Assembly: GCA_964386325.1 (NCBI GenBank)
Contig: CAYLQY010000009.1
Span: 42,682 to 106,681 of the forward strand
Direction of reading: 5' to 3'
DNA from: Anaerorhabdus sp964386325
GTDB lineage: Bacteria; Bacillota_I; Bacilli_A; Erysipelotrichales; Erysipelotrichaceae
Length of the DNA: 64,000 nucleotides
Of the stretch, positions 18,627-28,000 are shown in pieces. The notes below the pieces were generated by a model. The model saw only the letters and a program-made list of their open reading frames with translations, did not search any database and was not told the origin of the DNA. Position 1 is the first letter of the stretch. Each line of letters opens with the position of its first letter. Position numbers and translations under genes: made by a program.

Positions 18627-18707
18627 CTTTCCTTCACTTTTCTGTGTATGTATACTAACATATTTTGGCACGTGCTTGAATGTATTTCAAGTTATTTTAC
18701 ATCAAAT

Positions 18708-18736
18708 TTACCTCTTTTCGTGAAGAATGTTATAAT
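18708..18736 (+). promoter_or_regulatory. Promoter of the IMPACT-family gene
   Basis: A perfect TATAAT at 18731-18736 lies 24 bp before the ATG; the -35 is weak (TTTACC-like at 18707-18712, 18-bp spacer). Confidence 0.55.
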
Positions 18737-18759
18737 ATTTGAAAATGAAAGGAGCTTGT

Positions 18760-19365
18760 ATGCGTTTAAAAGAAGAATTTTTCCACACTCTCATCATCGA
18801 AAAATCTGAGTTTATTTGTTATTTAGGACGTGCATTCAGTGAGCCAGAAGCTCGTGAGTTCATCCAAAAAATCCGTAAAGAACATCGTGACGCAAACCAT
18901 TGTTGTACCGCTTTTGTGCTTGGTGAAAGAAATGAAATCATGCGTTCAAATGATGATGGTGAACCTACCGGAACTGCTGGCTCCCCGATGTTAGACGCCC
19001 TTTGTAAGAGTGGTCTTACAAATTGTTGCGCTTGTGTAGTTCGCTACTTTGGTGGCATTAAACTGGGTGCTGGCGGTTTGATTCGTGCATATTCAAAAAG
19101 TGTATCGGAAGCCATACATCTTGCTCCTAAAGTAGAAACAGTCCTTATGAATCGATACACTTGTACATTTAGTTATGATTGGGTTAATAAGTTAGACTTT
19201 TTCATGAAAGATGATTGTGAACTCCTCGACAAAACTTATGATGTTGATGTTACTTATACATTTTTAACAAAAGATTTAAACTATCATGATAAATTAATAG
19301 AGTATTCAAACGGGCAACTTCATCCCGTATGTATTGAACAAAGCCTTGTTGAAAGAATTTTGTAG
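18760..19365 (+). CDS. IMPACT/YigZ family protein
   Basis: A 201-residue protein of the UPF0029/IMPACT (YigZ, YvyE) family. The N-terminal domain holds the signature SNDDGEPTGTAGSPML and VVRYFGGIKLGAGGLIRAYS; the C-terminal domain is the EF-G-V-like DUF1949. Family members are linked to translation control or nucleic-acid/nucleotide binding, but the bacterial biochemical role is unsettled. AAAGGAG 6 nt before the ATG at 18760 fixes the start (an in-frame TTG at 18739 overlaps the promoter region). Convergent with glmS with only 4 bp between the stop codons. Confidence 0.9.
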   Translation: MRLKEEFFHTLIIEKSEFICYLGRAFSEPEAREFIQKIRKEHRDANHCCTAFVLGERNEIMRSNDDGEPTGTAGSPMLDALCKSGLTNCCACVVRYFGGIKLGAGGLIRAYSKSVSEAIHLAPKVETVLMNRYTCTFSYDWVNKLDFFMKDDCELLDKTYDVDVTYTFLTKDLNYHDKLIEYSNGQLHPVCIEQSLVERIL

Positions 19366-19369
19366 TTCA

Positions 19370-21181
19370 TTATTCCACGGTAACTGATTTCGCAAGGTTT
19401 CTTGGCTGATCAATATCACATCCAAGCTTCTTTGCGACTGAATAGGCAAGGAGTTGATACGGAAGTATTGATACAATCCCTTGTAAGACATCATGAACTT
19501 TAGGAAGTAAGATTACTTCCTTTGCATCTATTAAATTCGAATATAAATCTTCACGAATTAGTAGAAACACTTGAGCTCCACGTGTTTCTACTTCTTTTGT
19601 GTTTGAGATACTTTTTAGCACTAACGCAGGATCTGTAATACAGGCTAGAACTGGTGTATCTTTTTCTATCAATGAAATAGTTCCATGTTTCAATTCACCT
19701 GCAGCATAGGCTTCTGAATGAATGTAGGATATCTCTTTTAGTTTTAGTGAACCCTCTAAAGACAATGCATAATCTAGTCCTCTTCCTAAAAAGAAGACAT
19801 GATTATGATGTTGAATCGCATTCGCAATTTTTTCTACGCTTGTTTCATCAATATATTTTTTCATTAGGAGCGGTAATCGTTCAATTTCACTCTCAATTTC
19901 CACTTTTTCTTCATCCGATAATTTATTTTCTTCCATTGCTTTTTTTAGACACAGTAAACTCAATACCGCAACCTGACTACAATATGCTTTTGTTGTTGCG
20001 ACGGATATTTCTTTTCCCGCAAGTGTTGGCAAAAATACTTTCGCTTCCTTCGCTAGACTTGAACCTAACACATTCACAATCGCAATCGTATCAATACCTT
20101 GTTCATTACACATTCTTAGGGCTGCCAAAGTATCGGCTGTTTCACCTGATTGGGATATGAATACAACAGCAGTTTCCTTGTCTAAAATTGGATTACTATA
20201 GCGAAATTCACTTGCTAATTCAGCGGATGAAATCACTCTCGCTTTTTGCTCCATCAACGTTTTCGCAATCATACCTGCATGATATGCCGAACCACACCCA
20301 ACAAATATGAAGCGCTTATATTTTTTAAGACTTGGTAGTGTATCATTTAAATCATCTAGTGATTTTTTCATGTAGTGATGAAATGTCTTTTTAATTACCA
20401 TTGGTTCTTCATGGATTTCTTTCATCAAGAATGTATCAAAACCATCCTTTTGAATTTCTTCTAGTGATAGTGTCGCCTCTTTTGATTCTCTATTAATTTT
20501 ATTTCCTGCTTCATCAATGATGGTAATTCCGTTTTTATCCAGAATTGCTATTTCATTTTCGTTTAATTCTAAAACGCGATTTGTAGTTTCAAGAAAAGCA
20601 CTACAATCACTGGCAAGAAAAACAATGTCTTTTCCTTTCCCTAATAATAATGGACTGTCTTTTCTTATCGCATAAATTCTATCTAATTCATCCTCGAAAA
20701 AGATGCCAAAAGCATAACTTCCTTTTAAAATCGTACATGCTTTTTGAATCGCTTCTATTTTACTTTTTGTTTTACTCATACAGTCGTTAAGTACTGCACA
20801 GGCAACCTCTGTATCAGTTTCTGTTTTAAAAGTTACACCTTGCATTTCATAGAATCGTCTTAACTCATGACTATTCTCAATAATTCCATTATGTACTAAA
20901 GTAACTCGCTCAATTTGATGAGGATGGGCATTCACATCATTAGGTTCACCATGTGTTGCCCACCTTGTATGAGCTAATCCACTAGTTCCTTCAAGTGATT
21001 TATCTAGCTTGTCTTCTAGCACTTTCACTTTTCCTTTTGTCTTATACAGTGCCATCTCATGCTCATGCACTAAAGCTATACCACAGCTATCATAGCCACG
21101 GTATTCTAATTTTTTTAAACCCTCAATTAAAACAGCAGCTTTGGTATTTTGACTGCTTACAAATCCTATTATTCCACACAT
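19370..21181 (-). CDS. glmS: Glutamine--fructose-6-phosphate aminotransferase (isomerizing)
   Basis: A 603-residue cytosolic enzyme that makes glucosamine-6-phosphate from fructose-6-phosphate and glutamine, the first step to UDP-GlcNAc and peptidoglycan. The N-terminal glutaminase has the Cys2 nucleophile (MCGIIGF) and LEYRGYDSCGIA; two SIS sugar-isomerase domains follow (VGCGSAYHAG, SQSGETADTLAALR), ending in the family C-terminus PRNLAKSVTVE. The mRNA leader is a glmS ribozyme (21240-21369), so expression is repressed by its product. glmU is also in this window; glmM is not. Confidence 0.97.
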   Translation of the reverse strand: MCGIIGFVSSQNTKAAVLIEGLKKLEYRGYDSCGIALVHEHEMALYKTKGKVKVLEDKLDKSLEGTSGLAHTRWATHGEPNDVNAHPHQIERVTLVHNGIIENSHELRRFYEMQGVTFKTETDTEVACAVLNDCMSKTKSKIEAIQKACTILKGSYAFGIFFEDELDRIYAIRKDSPLLLGKGKDIVFLASDCSAFLETTNRVLELNENEIAILDKNGITIIDEAGNKINRESKEATLSLEEIQKDGFDTFLMKEIHEEPMVIKKTFHHYMKKSLDDLNDTLPSLKKYKRFIFVGCGSAYHAGMIAKTLMEQKARVISSAELASEFRYSNPILDKETAVVFISQSGETADTLAALRMCNEQGIDTIAIVNVLGSSLAKEAKVFLPTLAGKEISVATTKAYCSQVAVLSLLCLKKAMEENKLSDEEKVEIESEIERLPLLMKKYIDETSVEKIANAIQHHNHVFFLGRGLDYALSLEGSLKLKEISYIHSEAYAAGELKHGTISLIEKDTPVLACITDPALVLKSISNTKEVETRGAQVFLLIREDLYSNLIDAKEVILLPKVHDVLQGIVSILPYQLLAYSVAKKLGCDIDQPRNLAKSVTVE

Positions 21182-21183
21182 AA

Positions 21184-21239
21184 AAACGTCGCTCCTCCAT
21201 TAGCAAAAAAAACACTAATGTGGTTAACGACGTTTTGTT
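21184..21239 (-). promoter_or_regulatory. Stem-loop enclosing the glmS ribosome binding site
   Basis: Between the ribozyme and ATG, AAAACGTCG pairs with CGACGTTTT and, inside that, CATTAG pairs with CTAATG around a U-rich loop. The Shine-Dalgarno GGAGGAG sits in the internal loop just after CTAATG. It may modulate translation of the cleaved or uncleaved transcript; this is an inference from pairing only. Confidence 0.5.
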
Positions 21240-21369
21240 ATAGTATTAATTCTACTTTTTGTTCGTCATTATATCGGTGCACAATCACCGTAACAGTACC
21301 CGCCGAATCTTTCGATACTCTGTTATCCTCGTCAACACAATGTGTCCTGGCGCTCAATAGATTTAATCT
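21240..21369 (-). ncRNA. glmS ribozyme: glmS ribozyme/riboswitch
   Basis: On the minus strand the leader contains the family's conserved blocks in order: AGCGCCAGGAC, GTTGACGAGGAT, TATCGAAAGATTCGGCGGGTA, then CTGTTA (pairing with AACAG to form P3) and the hairpin CGGTG...CACCG. Self-cleavage is expected between A at 21354 and G at 21353 when glucosamine-6-phosphate binds, and RNase J1-type decay of the 3' product would then lower glmS expression. Outer boundaries are approximate. Confidence 0.95.
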
Positions 21370-21404
21370 AATCGATCCTCCTCGATTAATTTCTATCTTC
21401 GCCC

Positions 21405-21433
21405 ATTATAACAACTCATCTTTTTTTATGCAA
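21405..21433 (-). promoter_or_regulatory. Sigma-A promoter of glmS
   Basis: Minus strand TTGCAT (21428-21433), 17-bp spacer, TATAAT (21405-21410). The start would be near 21398, giving about 45 nt upstream of the ribozyme cleavage site; this leader contains the hairpin AATCGA-GGAGGA-TCGATT. Confidence 0.75.
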
Positions 21434-21498
21434 CTCAAACAAAAACATCATTAACTTATTCACTATGAATAAATCAACGATGTCTTCTGTTGTACTAA

Positions 21499-22341
21499 CT
21501 AATCTAATTCGTCTTCCTTTTTTTCTGAAGGAAGGTTCTCTCCACTACAACGCCATAATTCGCTAAATGCGACAAATGGTATTGCTTTACTATATTCTCT
21601 AGCTTGAGCTCTTTGTTTCTTTACATCACCTTCATAGCGTGTTTGAAGAATTGCTTTATTAACCATGTATTGCACATACACTAGTTTCTTTAATAAGAAC
21701 CAGCGTGCTACTGTTCGCTTAATTTCTTCTGTTTTGTCTTCTAATGGACGAATTCTATCGAAAGCAGCTTCTTTAATATCATTAGCTTCTTCCATCGCCG
21801 CATCTTTCAACTCTTCATAATTTGGATATACTTCGTGGTCAACTTCTTTTTGAATAATGCCCGCACGTTTTTCAAAGGCTTCACGTGTTGCTTGTACGAC
21901 ACGATCACCATTTCTAGTATCCATAGTCACGATGTTGTTTTTAAATGCTTCAAACATTCCAGTTGGTTCAGTAAAACAAAAATACAATGACTTAGCATAT
22001 AGGTAACTTGATTTACCTTGCCCCGTGAGTATAAACAGTCTTTCATCATCATTTTGTTGAAGATAAAGCAAATATGGACAAACAAGTGGTTTTCCCTCAA
22101 GCTTGAATGCATCCTTATATCCAATAATTTGATTTGATACTACATCTTTATTTATACCTATGTTTAGTCCTGCACAGATTCGTGCATTCGGGTGAAGCTC
22201 TAAGATTTGTTGGAAAAAAGCTGGGAGATTTTCTTCGTGACTTTCTAGATAATGTAAATAGTCTTCTAGGTATCCATTGAAGACGCAATCATTTCCATTT
22301 TTTCGAGTGTCGACGAAGGCTGTTAGTATGTCATAAATCAC
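21499..22341 (-). CDS. Protein of unknown function, 280 residues
   Basis: I do not recognise a family. There is no signal peptide or clear membrane span, so it should be cytosolic. The N-terminal half is mixed alpha/beta with Cys residues (FNGYL, RICAGLN, PLVCPYLLYLQ); residues about 170-215 are charged and helical, possibly coiled coil (YEELKDAAMEEANDIKEAAFDRI), and the tail is acidic (SEKKEDELD). The start is GTG at 22341, with AGGAGG 7 nt upstream. It is transcribed divergently from addB; its promoter (TTGTCA, 18 bp, TATAAT at 22380-22385) overlaps the addB control region, and a repeat shared with the EAL gene lies at the transcription start. Confidence 0.65.
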   Translation of the reverse strand: MIYDILTAFVDTRKNGNDCVFNGYLEDYLHYLESHEENLPAFFQQILELHPNARICAGLNIGINKDVVSNQIIGYKDAFKLEGKPLVCPYLLYLQQNDDERLFILTGQGKSSYLYAKSLYFCFTEPTGMFEAFKNNIVTMDTRNGDRVVQATREAFEKRAGIIQKEVDHEVYPNYEELKDAAMEEANDIKEAAFDRIRPLEDKTEEIKRTVARWFLLKKLVYVQYMVNKAILQTRYEGDVKKQRAQAREYSKAIPFVAFSELWRCSGENLPSEKKEDELD

Positions 22342-22360
22342 AGCTCATCCTCCTGTCAAC

Positions 22361-22374
22361 TATACGTTTATACG
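22361..22374. promoter_or_regulatory. Second copy of the GTATAAACGTATA element
   Basis: Minus strand CGTATAAACGTATA, at about +1 to +13 of the predicted transcript of the 280-residue gene. Thirteen bases match the element at 2501-2514. Confidence 0.35.
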
Positions 22375-22379
22375 CATTT

Positions 22380-22409
22380 ATTATAGCCTATTTAACACAA
22401 ATGTGACAA
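22380..22409 (-). promoter_or_regulatory. Promoter of the 280-residue unknown gene
   Basis: Minus strand TTGTCA, 18-bp spacer, TATAAT (22380-22385). The -35 overlaps a possible addB -35 (GTGACA) on the other strand, giving a compact divergent promoter. Confidence 0.55.
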
Positions 22410-22449
22410 TAAAAGTTTTGGTTGTGATAAAATTAAGGCGGTGATAAAT

Positions 22450-25074
22450 TTGAAAACAACCTGGGTAAATTCATCAAGTAAAGATGCAATCATTCTTAAG
22501 CTGCTTGATAATCATGAAGAATATGCATTAACTGAGTACAAATGGACTCCTTTTCGAAGTTGGCTAACCATGTCACTTCCTACCGAAATACCCACTCATG
22601 CATTAGTCTACAGTTATTACAAAAAGCTTATAAATAAAGGGGAAAACTATCCAATCTATGGAAAAATGTTTTCTTTCTATAGCTTTTCTAGACAACTACT
22701 TTCTTTCGCTAAAGAAATGTCTTTGTATAAAATTTCCATTGATGAGCTTCCTAGTACTACCACTAGTGAGAAAGAGTTAAAGTCGTTATTACAACTATGT
22801 CTTAAAGAAAACTTATTCGAAAAAAATTTAGCAGATTTAGCTGAAAAAGAATTCGATTTATCAAATATTGTCACAACACATCCGTTTTTGACAGATTATT
22901 TTGACTATTCATTACATAAAAAATTCGTTAATCAAGGGATAGAATCCATTGATTTATTTCATGATACACCTAAAAATCAAAGCTATCGTCACGCCCTAAA
23001 TCCGCGTATAGAGATAGAAAGTATTGCACAGGAAATCATTTCCGATCAAATCAAGGCTCAAGATATTATGATTATTTGTGCTGATCCTTCTTATTTTGAT
23101 GTTATAAAACAAATCTTTAACCGTTATAAAATTCCTCATGGATTTGCCCATAAAAAACATTTGTCACGAGTAGCAGTTGCGGCAACCGCCTATTTAACTT
23201 GTTTCATTAAAAAGGATGTCCCTTCGCTTATTCATGCCTTTGAACAAAACTGTTTCTCTACATCTATCAATAATCCTTGTTTGAATTATATCAATCAATT
23301 CATTTTCAAACTTGAAGATTGTACCTATGAACATCATACAATTCAAAATGATTGTAACCACGATTTGTTGAACAGAAACGAACTTTCTTTATTACTAGAA
23401 GAAGAAAAAGAATTCAATCAATTCATCCAAAAGAATGCCGATATGATTAATTTGATTCTTACGCAAGATAATCCCAAAGAGATTCTAAATATCGTGTTTA
23501 ATCAATGCGTAGAACATTTTAAAGATACAGAATACTTCAAAGAAGTTTACACAATTAAAAATACCATTGAAGATTTATCGGCTTATCTTGAAACGATGGA
23601 CGATTTAATTTATCTTGTCGATTGTTTGAGTCAGACAACTGTCAATGAAGAGTCTAGTGTCTTAGGTCGGATAGGAATTACTGATTGTACCCATCCTTTG
23701 CCTTCACGAAAACGCAGTTATGTCGTTGGCGCAAGTCAAAGAAACTTCCCTGCTTTTGCTTCTTATGGTGGTATTTTTGATGAAGCTTATCGCGCAAAAA
23801 CATCTTTTCCTTCAATGCAAGATCGCTTTGATGCACATATGAGTCAGCTTCAATGGATTGAACATAGTGCCACTGATGATTTATATTACACCTATTCTGT
23901 TCTTGATTATCAAGGGAAGAAATCAGAGAGTGCTTTTGAAATCGAATCTAAATTCACTTCAATTGGCGAATTAAAGTGCTTATCCAATAATCAACGATTT
24001 ATTGAAAAACATAGTTTAAATCCAGAAATTGCAAAATCACTTTTCTTTAAAGAAGATTTGTTACATGGTAGTATCTCTTCTTTTGAGAAATATTTTGAAT
24101 GCCCTTTTGCCTACTATGTTAACTATGGGTTACGTATTAAAGAACAATCACGTACTGAATTAGCCGCAAACACTGTCGGAAGCATTCAACATGCAATTCT
24201 TGAACATGCTTGTAAAACATATGGTAAAGATTACGCTAAGATATCCAGAGATGAAATGATGATCATCGCTCAAAACCAAATTTCATTGCTTACAACATTG
24301 CTTCCTAAAGAGTTAGTAAAAATTAATTGCATCGTTACTAAAATGATTGATAACTTGCAAATATCCTTTGAATTTCTTGCGGATATGGAATTGAATACTT
24401 CTTTTGTTCCATCTCATTTTGAATATAAATTTACATCTGATTATTTTGATCACATCAAAATAAATGGATATATTGATAGAATTGATTTCGCATCTAACTT
24501 ATTACGAATTGTTGATTATAAGAGTAGTTCGAAATCAATAACTGAAACTTCTTTTAAAGCTGGTCTTAAACTACAGTTACTCACATATCTAGTTCTAGCA
24601 ACAAAAGAATTTAATCGTGAACCTTGTGGAGCTTATTATTATTCATTAAAGAATGATAACATTGATACTGCCGCCGCAAAAGTTACGCGCGGTAATCTTG
24701 TGGAATTTACAGAAGAAGATTATCATCAAAACTTTATGAAAAGTCATCGTTTATCAGGATGGACTTTTAGCGAAAGTGATTTATTAGACTATGATGGTCG
24801 TCATTGTGTTGGTATTCGTAGTTCATCCAAAGGATTGTCATTTACAATCTATGATTTTAATTTAATTGATCAAGTACTTTCTGAACTCTATCAACTTCTT
24901 GTGGAAAAACTGCAACAAGGAATCATACCTGTCGATCCTGTTGAGGGTGCATGCACTTATTGCAAGTACCAAACAATATGTCGATTCAAAGGCGAACAAA
25001 GAAAAGAAAAAGCCCTTGTTTACGCTGATTGTTCTTTGAAGAAAGGAAGTGATACCGATGAAATGGAATCCTGA
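22450..25074 (+). CDS. addB: ATP-dependent nuclease subunit B (AddB/RexB type)
   Basis: An 874-residue partner of AddA in the double-strand-break resection complex. The C-terminal PD-(D/E)XK nuclease is visible (RIVDYKSSSKS, then LKLQLLTYL) and the four iron-sulphur Cys are present: one in FECPFAYY and three in CTYCKYQTIC. No Walker A motif (GxxGxGKT) is seen at the N-terminus, unlike B. subtilis AddB and like streptococcal RexB; it is also shorter than typical AddB. The frame is open from GTG 22441, which lies inside the Shine-Dalgarno-like AAGGCGGTGA; TTG at 22450, 5 nt after it, is the better start. It overlaps addA. Confidence 0.88.
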   Translation: MKTTWVNSSSKDAIILKLLDNHEEYALTEYKWTPFRSWLTMSLPTEIPTHALVYSYYKKLINKGENYPIYGKMFSFYSFSRQLLSFAKEMSLYKISIDELPSTTTSEKELKSLLQLCLKENLFEKNLADLAEKEFDLSNIVTTHPFLTDYFDYSLHKKFVNQGIESIDLFHDTPKNQSYRHALNPRIEIESIAQEIISDQIKAQDIMIICADPSYFDVIKQIFNRYKIPHGFAHKKHLSRVAVAATAYLTCFIKKDVPSLIHAFEQNCFSTSINNPCLNYINQFIFKLEDCTYEHHTIQNDCNHDLLNRNELSLLLEEEKEFNQFIQKNADMINLILTQDNPKEILNIVFNQCVEHFKDTEYFKEVYTIKNTIEDLSAYLETMDDLIYLVDCLSQTTVNEESSVLGRIGITDCTHPLPSRKRSYVVGASQRNFPAFASYGGIFDEAYRAKTSFPSMQDRFDAHMSQLQWIEHSATDDLYYTYSVLDYQGKKSESAFEIESKFTSIGELKCLSNNQRFIEKHSLNPEIAKSLFFKEDLLHGSISSFEKYFECPFAYYVNYGLRIKEQSRTELAANTVGSIQHAILEHACKTYGKDYAKISRDEMMIIAQNQISLLTTLLPKELVKINCIVTKMIDNLQISFEFLADMELNTSFVPSHFEYKFTSDYFDHIKINGYIDRIDFASNLLRIVDYKSSSKSITETSFKAGLKLQLLTYLVLATKEFNREPCGAYYYSLKNDNIDTAAAKVTRGNLVEFTEEDYHQNFMKSHRLSGWTFSESDLLDYDGRHCVGIRSSSKGLSFTIYDFNLIDQVLSELYQLLVEKLQQGIIPVDPVEGACTYCKYQTICRFKGEQRKEKALVYADCSLKKGSDTDEMES

Positions 25075-28000
25075 ACAAAGTTTAGCCATTAACACGACAG
25101 GACGAAATATTCTTGTATCTGCTTCTGCTGGTGCTGGTAAAACCGCCGTGCTTGTCGAAAGACTTACAAAGCGTTGTCTTGTTGATCGTATTAGTATGGA
25201 TGAAATCCTTGCGGTGACATTTACGGATGCTGCTGCTAATGAAATGAAGAAACGTTTATCCAAACGTTTAAACGAAGAATACGCTTCACCTAGCGCTGAT
25301 AAAGACTACATTCAAAAACAACTTGTTCTTTTACAGAATGCTCGTATATCTACAATCCATTCTTTCTGTTTGGATTTAATTAAAAAACATGCTGATGCAT
25401 TGGGTCTTGACCCTGCTATCGCAAATACAATTTTAGAAGACGGTCAAGTAGAACTTGCCAAACAAAATGCATTTGAAGTTGTTCTACAAGAAATGTTGAC
25501 TACACATTTTGATGAAACATTAAATTGCGCTCAATATTTTTCACCTCGTGCTGAAGACTTTGAAGATTTCAAAGATGCAATTCTAACAATCATGAAAACA
25601 GCATCTGCCTCTTTAGATGAAGATGCATGGTATAAAAATGCTCAAAGGAATTATCAATTTATTAAAACACCTGAAGATATTGCCCCAGCACTTGCACAAC
25701 TTTTTTTTGATGCATGCCGTCTTGATGTTGATATTCAGCTCCAAGGAATTGAAGAGTGCTTAAAGCATTGTATGCTTAATGCCCCAGAAAACGAAAAAGT
25801 ACTTCAATCCATTAACGTAAAGTTAGACTTTACGCGTGATGTTTATCAATACATCGATAAACGCGATATTGATGGTTTCATTCGTTCATTTCGTAGCGCT
25901 TTATCAAAAGATATTAAAACAATCACGAAAGATGAATATTTCAAAGATACATTATGCAAGAACCTAAAAAATCATCGTGAGAATTGCATTAGTAAATATG
26001 TTGATTTCGAAACCATGAAAAATGATTCTAATGAAATGAGTTCACTTGTTGAAACTTGCCTCACATTCGCAAAAAAAGTAAGCTATATTTTCAAGCAAAA
26101 TAAATTAGATTTAAAAGGCATTGATTTCGATGATATGGAACAATTAGCCTATCAAGTACTTCAAGCCGATAATCAAAGAATCGCTAAAATATATCAATCC
26201 CTATTCAAAGAAATACTTATTGATGAGTTTCAAGATACCAATGAAATTCAAAATGAGTTACTTACAATGGTTTCTAATGGAAGTAATGTTTTCCGTGTTG
26301 GTGATGTTAAACAATCTATTTATAAGTTTAGAAAAGCTAAACCAGAAATCATGCGCACCCTTATGAATGATAAGGACGTTGAAAACATTACGCTTGCGTA
26401 TAACTACCGTTCAAATCAATCCATTGTACAATTCACAAACAATTTATTTTCCAATTGTATGAATGTTGAAGGTTGTCGTGATGTTTATCTTGATCGCGAT
26501 TTTGTACAACCTGGAACCCCTGCACAAATGGAAACAAAGAACCCTGTTGAGTTTTATAAAATCAATACCTCTTCAATCAAAGAGAATCATGATACATTAG
26601 AAAACAAACAAATTAAAGCCCATTTCATCGCGCAAAAAATTGTGGAAATGAAAACGACAACTTCCTATAATAAATGGAGTGATTTTGTAATTATTACTCG
26701 TACTCATGGTGATAAGAATTTAATTAAACAAGTTTTTGATGAGTATAATATTCCTTACAGTATTGATGCAAAAGAAGGATTCTATCAATCAACTTGTTGT
26801 GCTATCGTACTAAGCATGCTAAGGCTTGTGGAAGACATGGATGAAATATCCTTATTATCTGTATTAACATCGCCCCTCTATTTTACAAGTGATGATCTCT
26901 GCGCAAACTTAAAGTTAAGTTCGCCAACTCTTTGGGATGGTTGTATCAAATTTAACCACCCCCTTGTACATGATATTTATGAATGTCGCGAAATTCTAAA
27001 AAACCATGGTCTATGTGCATTATTAAATAAAATTGCTACAATCAACGATTTTGTGGAAAAAGGACTTGATCAACAACAGCGAACAAACTTTGACTTACTC
27101 TTTGAGAAAGCAACTCAATTTGAAAAAACGTCGATTAGCTTGCGTCAGTTTATCCAACAAATTGATTTGAACATTCAAGAAAAATCAAATGAAGCGGTAG
27201 CCTTAGGACCAGAAGAAGATGTTGTTCGTTCTGTTACTATCCATCACTCTAAAGGACTACAATACAAAGTTGTCTTCTATTGGAGTACTTCTGAAAATAG
27301 ACTTAAGGATAAAGCCAATACAATTCTTGTAGATAGTGAACTCGGGGTTGCCTTTCATTCATTTAAATTACCCTATCGCTTTCGACGCCCTACTTTTCAA
27401 CGATTGGCTTTAGAATATAAAATTAATTTAGATGATTTAGAAGAAGGTATTCGTGTTCTCTATGTTGCTTTAACACGAGCAGAAAGTAAATTAATTATTG
27501 TCGATAACATTGATAAAGAAATTATGCCCACAAAGCTAACTCTTCAACATTTAAATAAACGTAAAGGGATGACTCATACTATTCTAAGTGCTCTTGGTAA
27601 TAACGAAAACTTCACCATTTATACCGTTGATGAATTACAAGTTCAAGCTAAAAATTATCGCTCTGAAACTGCACAAGTTGATTTACCTAAATATCAATTC
27701 GTTGATACTTCGATTCAATCCTTGTCACCAAGTTCAACTGAAAACTATTTTGTTCCACAACTTACCTTTGATGCAATTTCTTCATCAAGTCGTGGTAACC
27801 TAGTCCATAAGTGGATTGAAATTTTACCTAATCGTATGTGGACAGATGTTGACTTCAAAGAGAGTGAACTCAGTTTAGATGACCAAGAAAAATTGATACG
27901 CTTTAGTGAATCAAAAATTTATAAGCAATGCTTATCTATGGATATTCATAAAGAATTCCCGTTTGCAGTACGCAAAGATAACACATTGATACAGGGATCT

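Noticed and set aside
18664..18682. TGGCACG-TGCT-TGAAT resembling a sigma-54 promoter upstream of the IMPACT gene
   Set aside because: The -12 element lacks the GC of TTGCW, and a good sigma-A TATAAT lies nearer the gene.
24862..25263. 133-codon minus-strand ORF over the addB-addA junction
   Set aside because: Shadow of two conserved coding sequences; composition and lack of a ribosome binding site argue against it.
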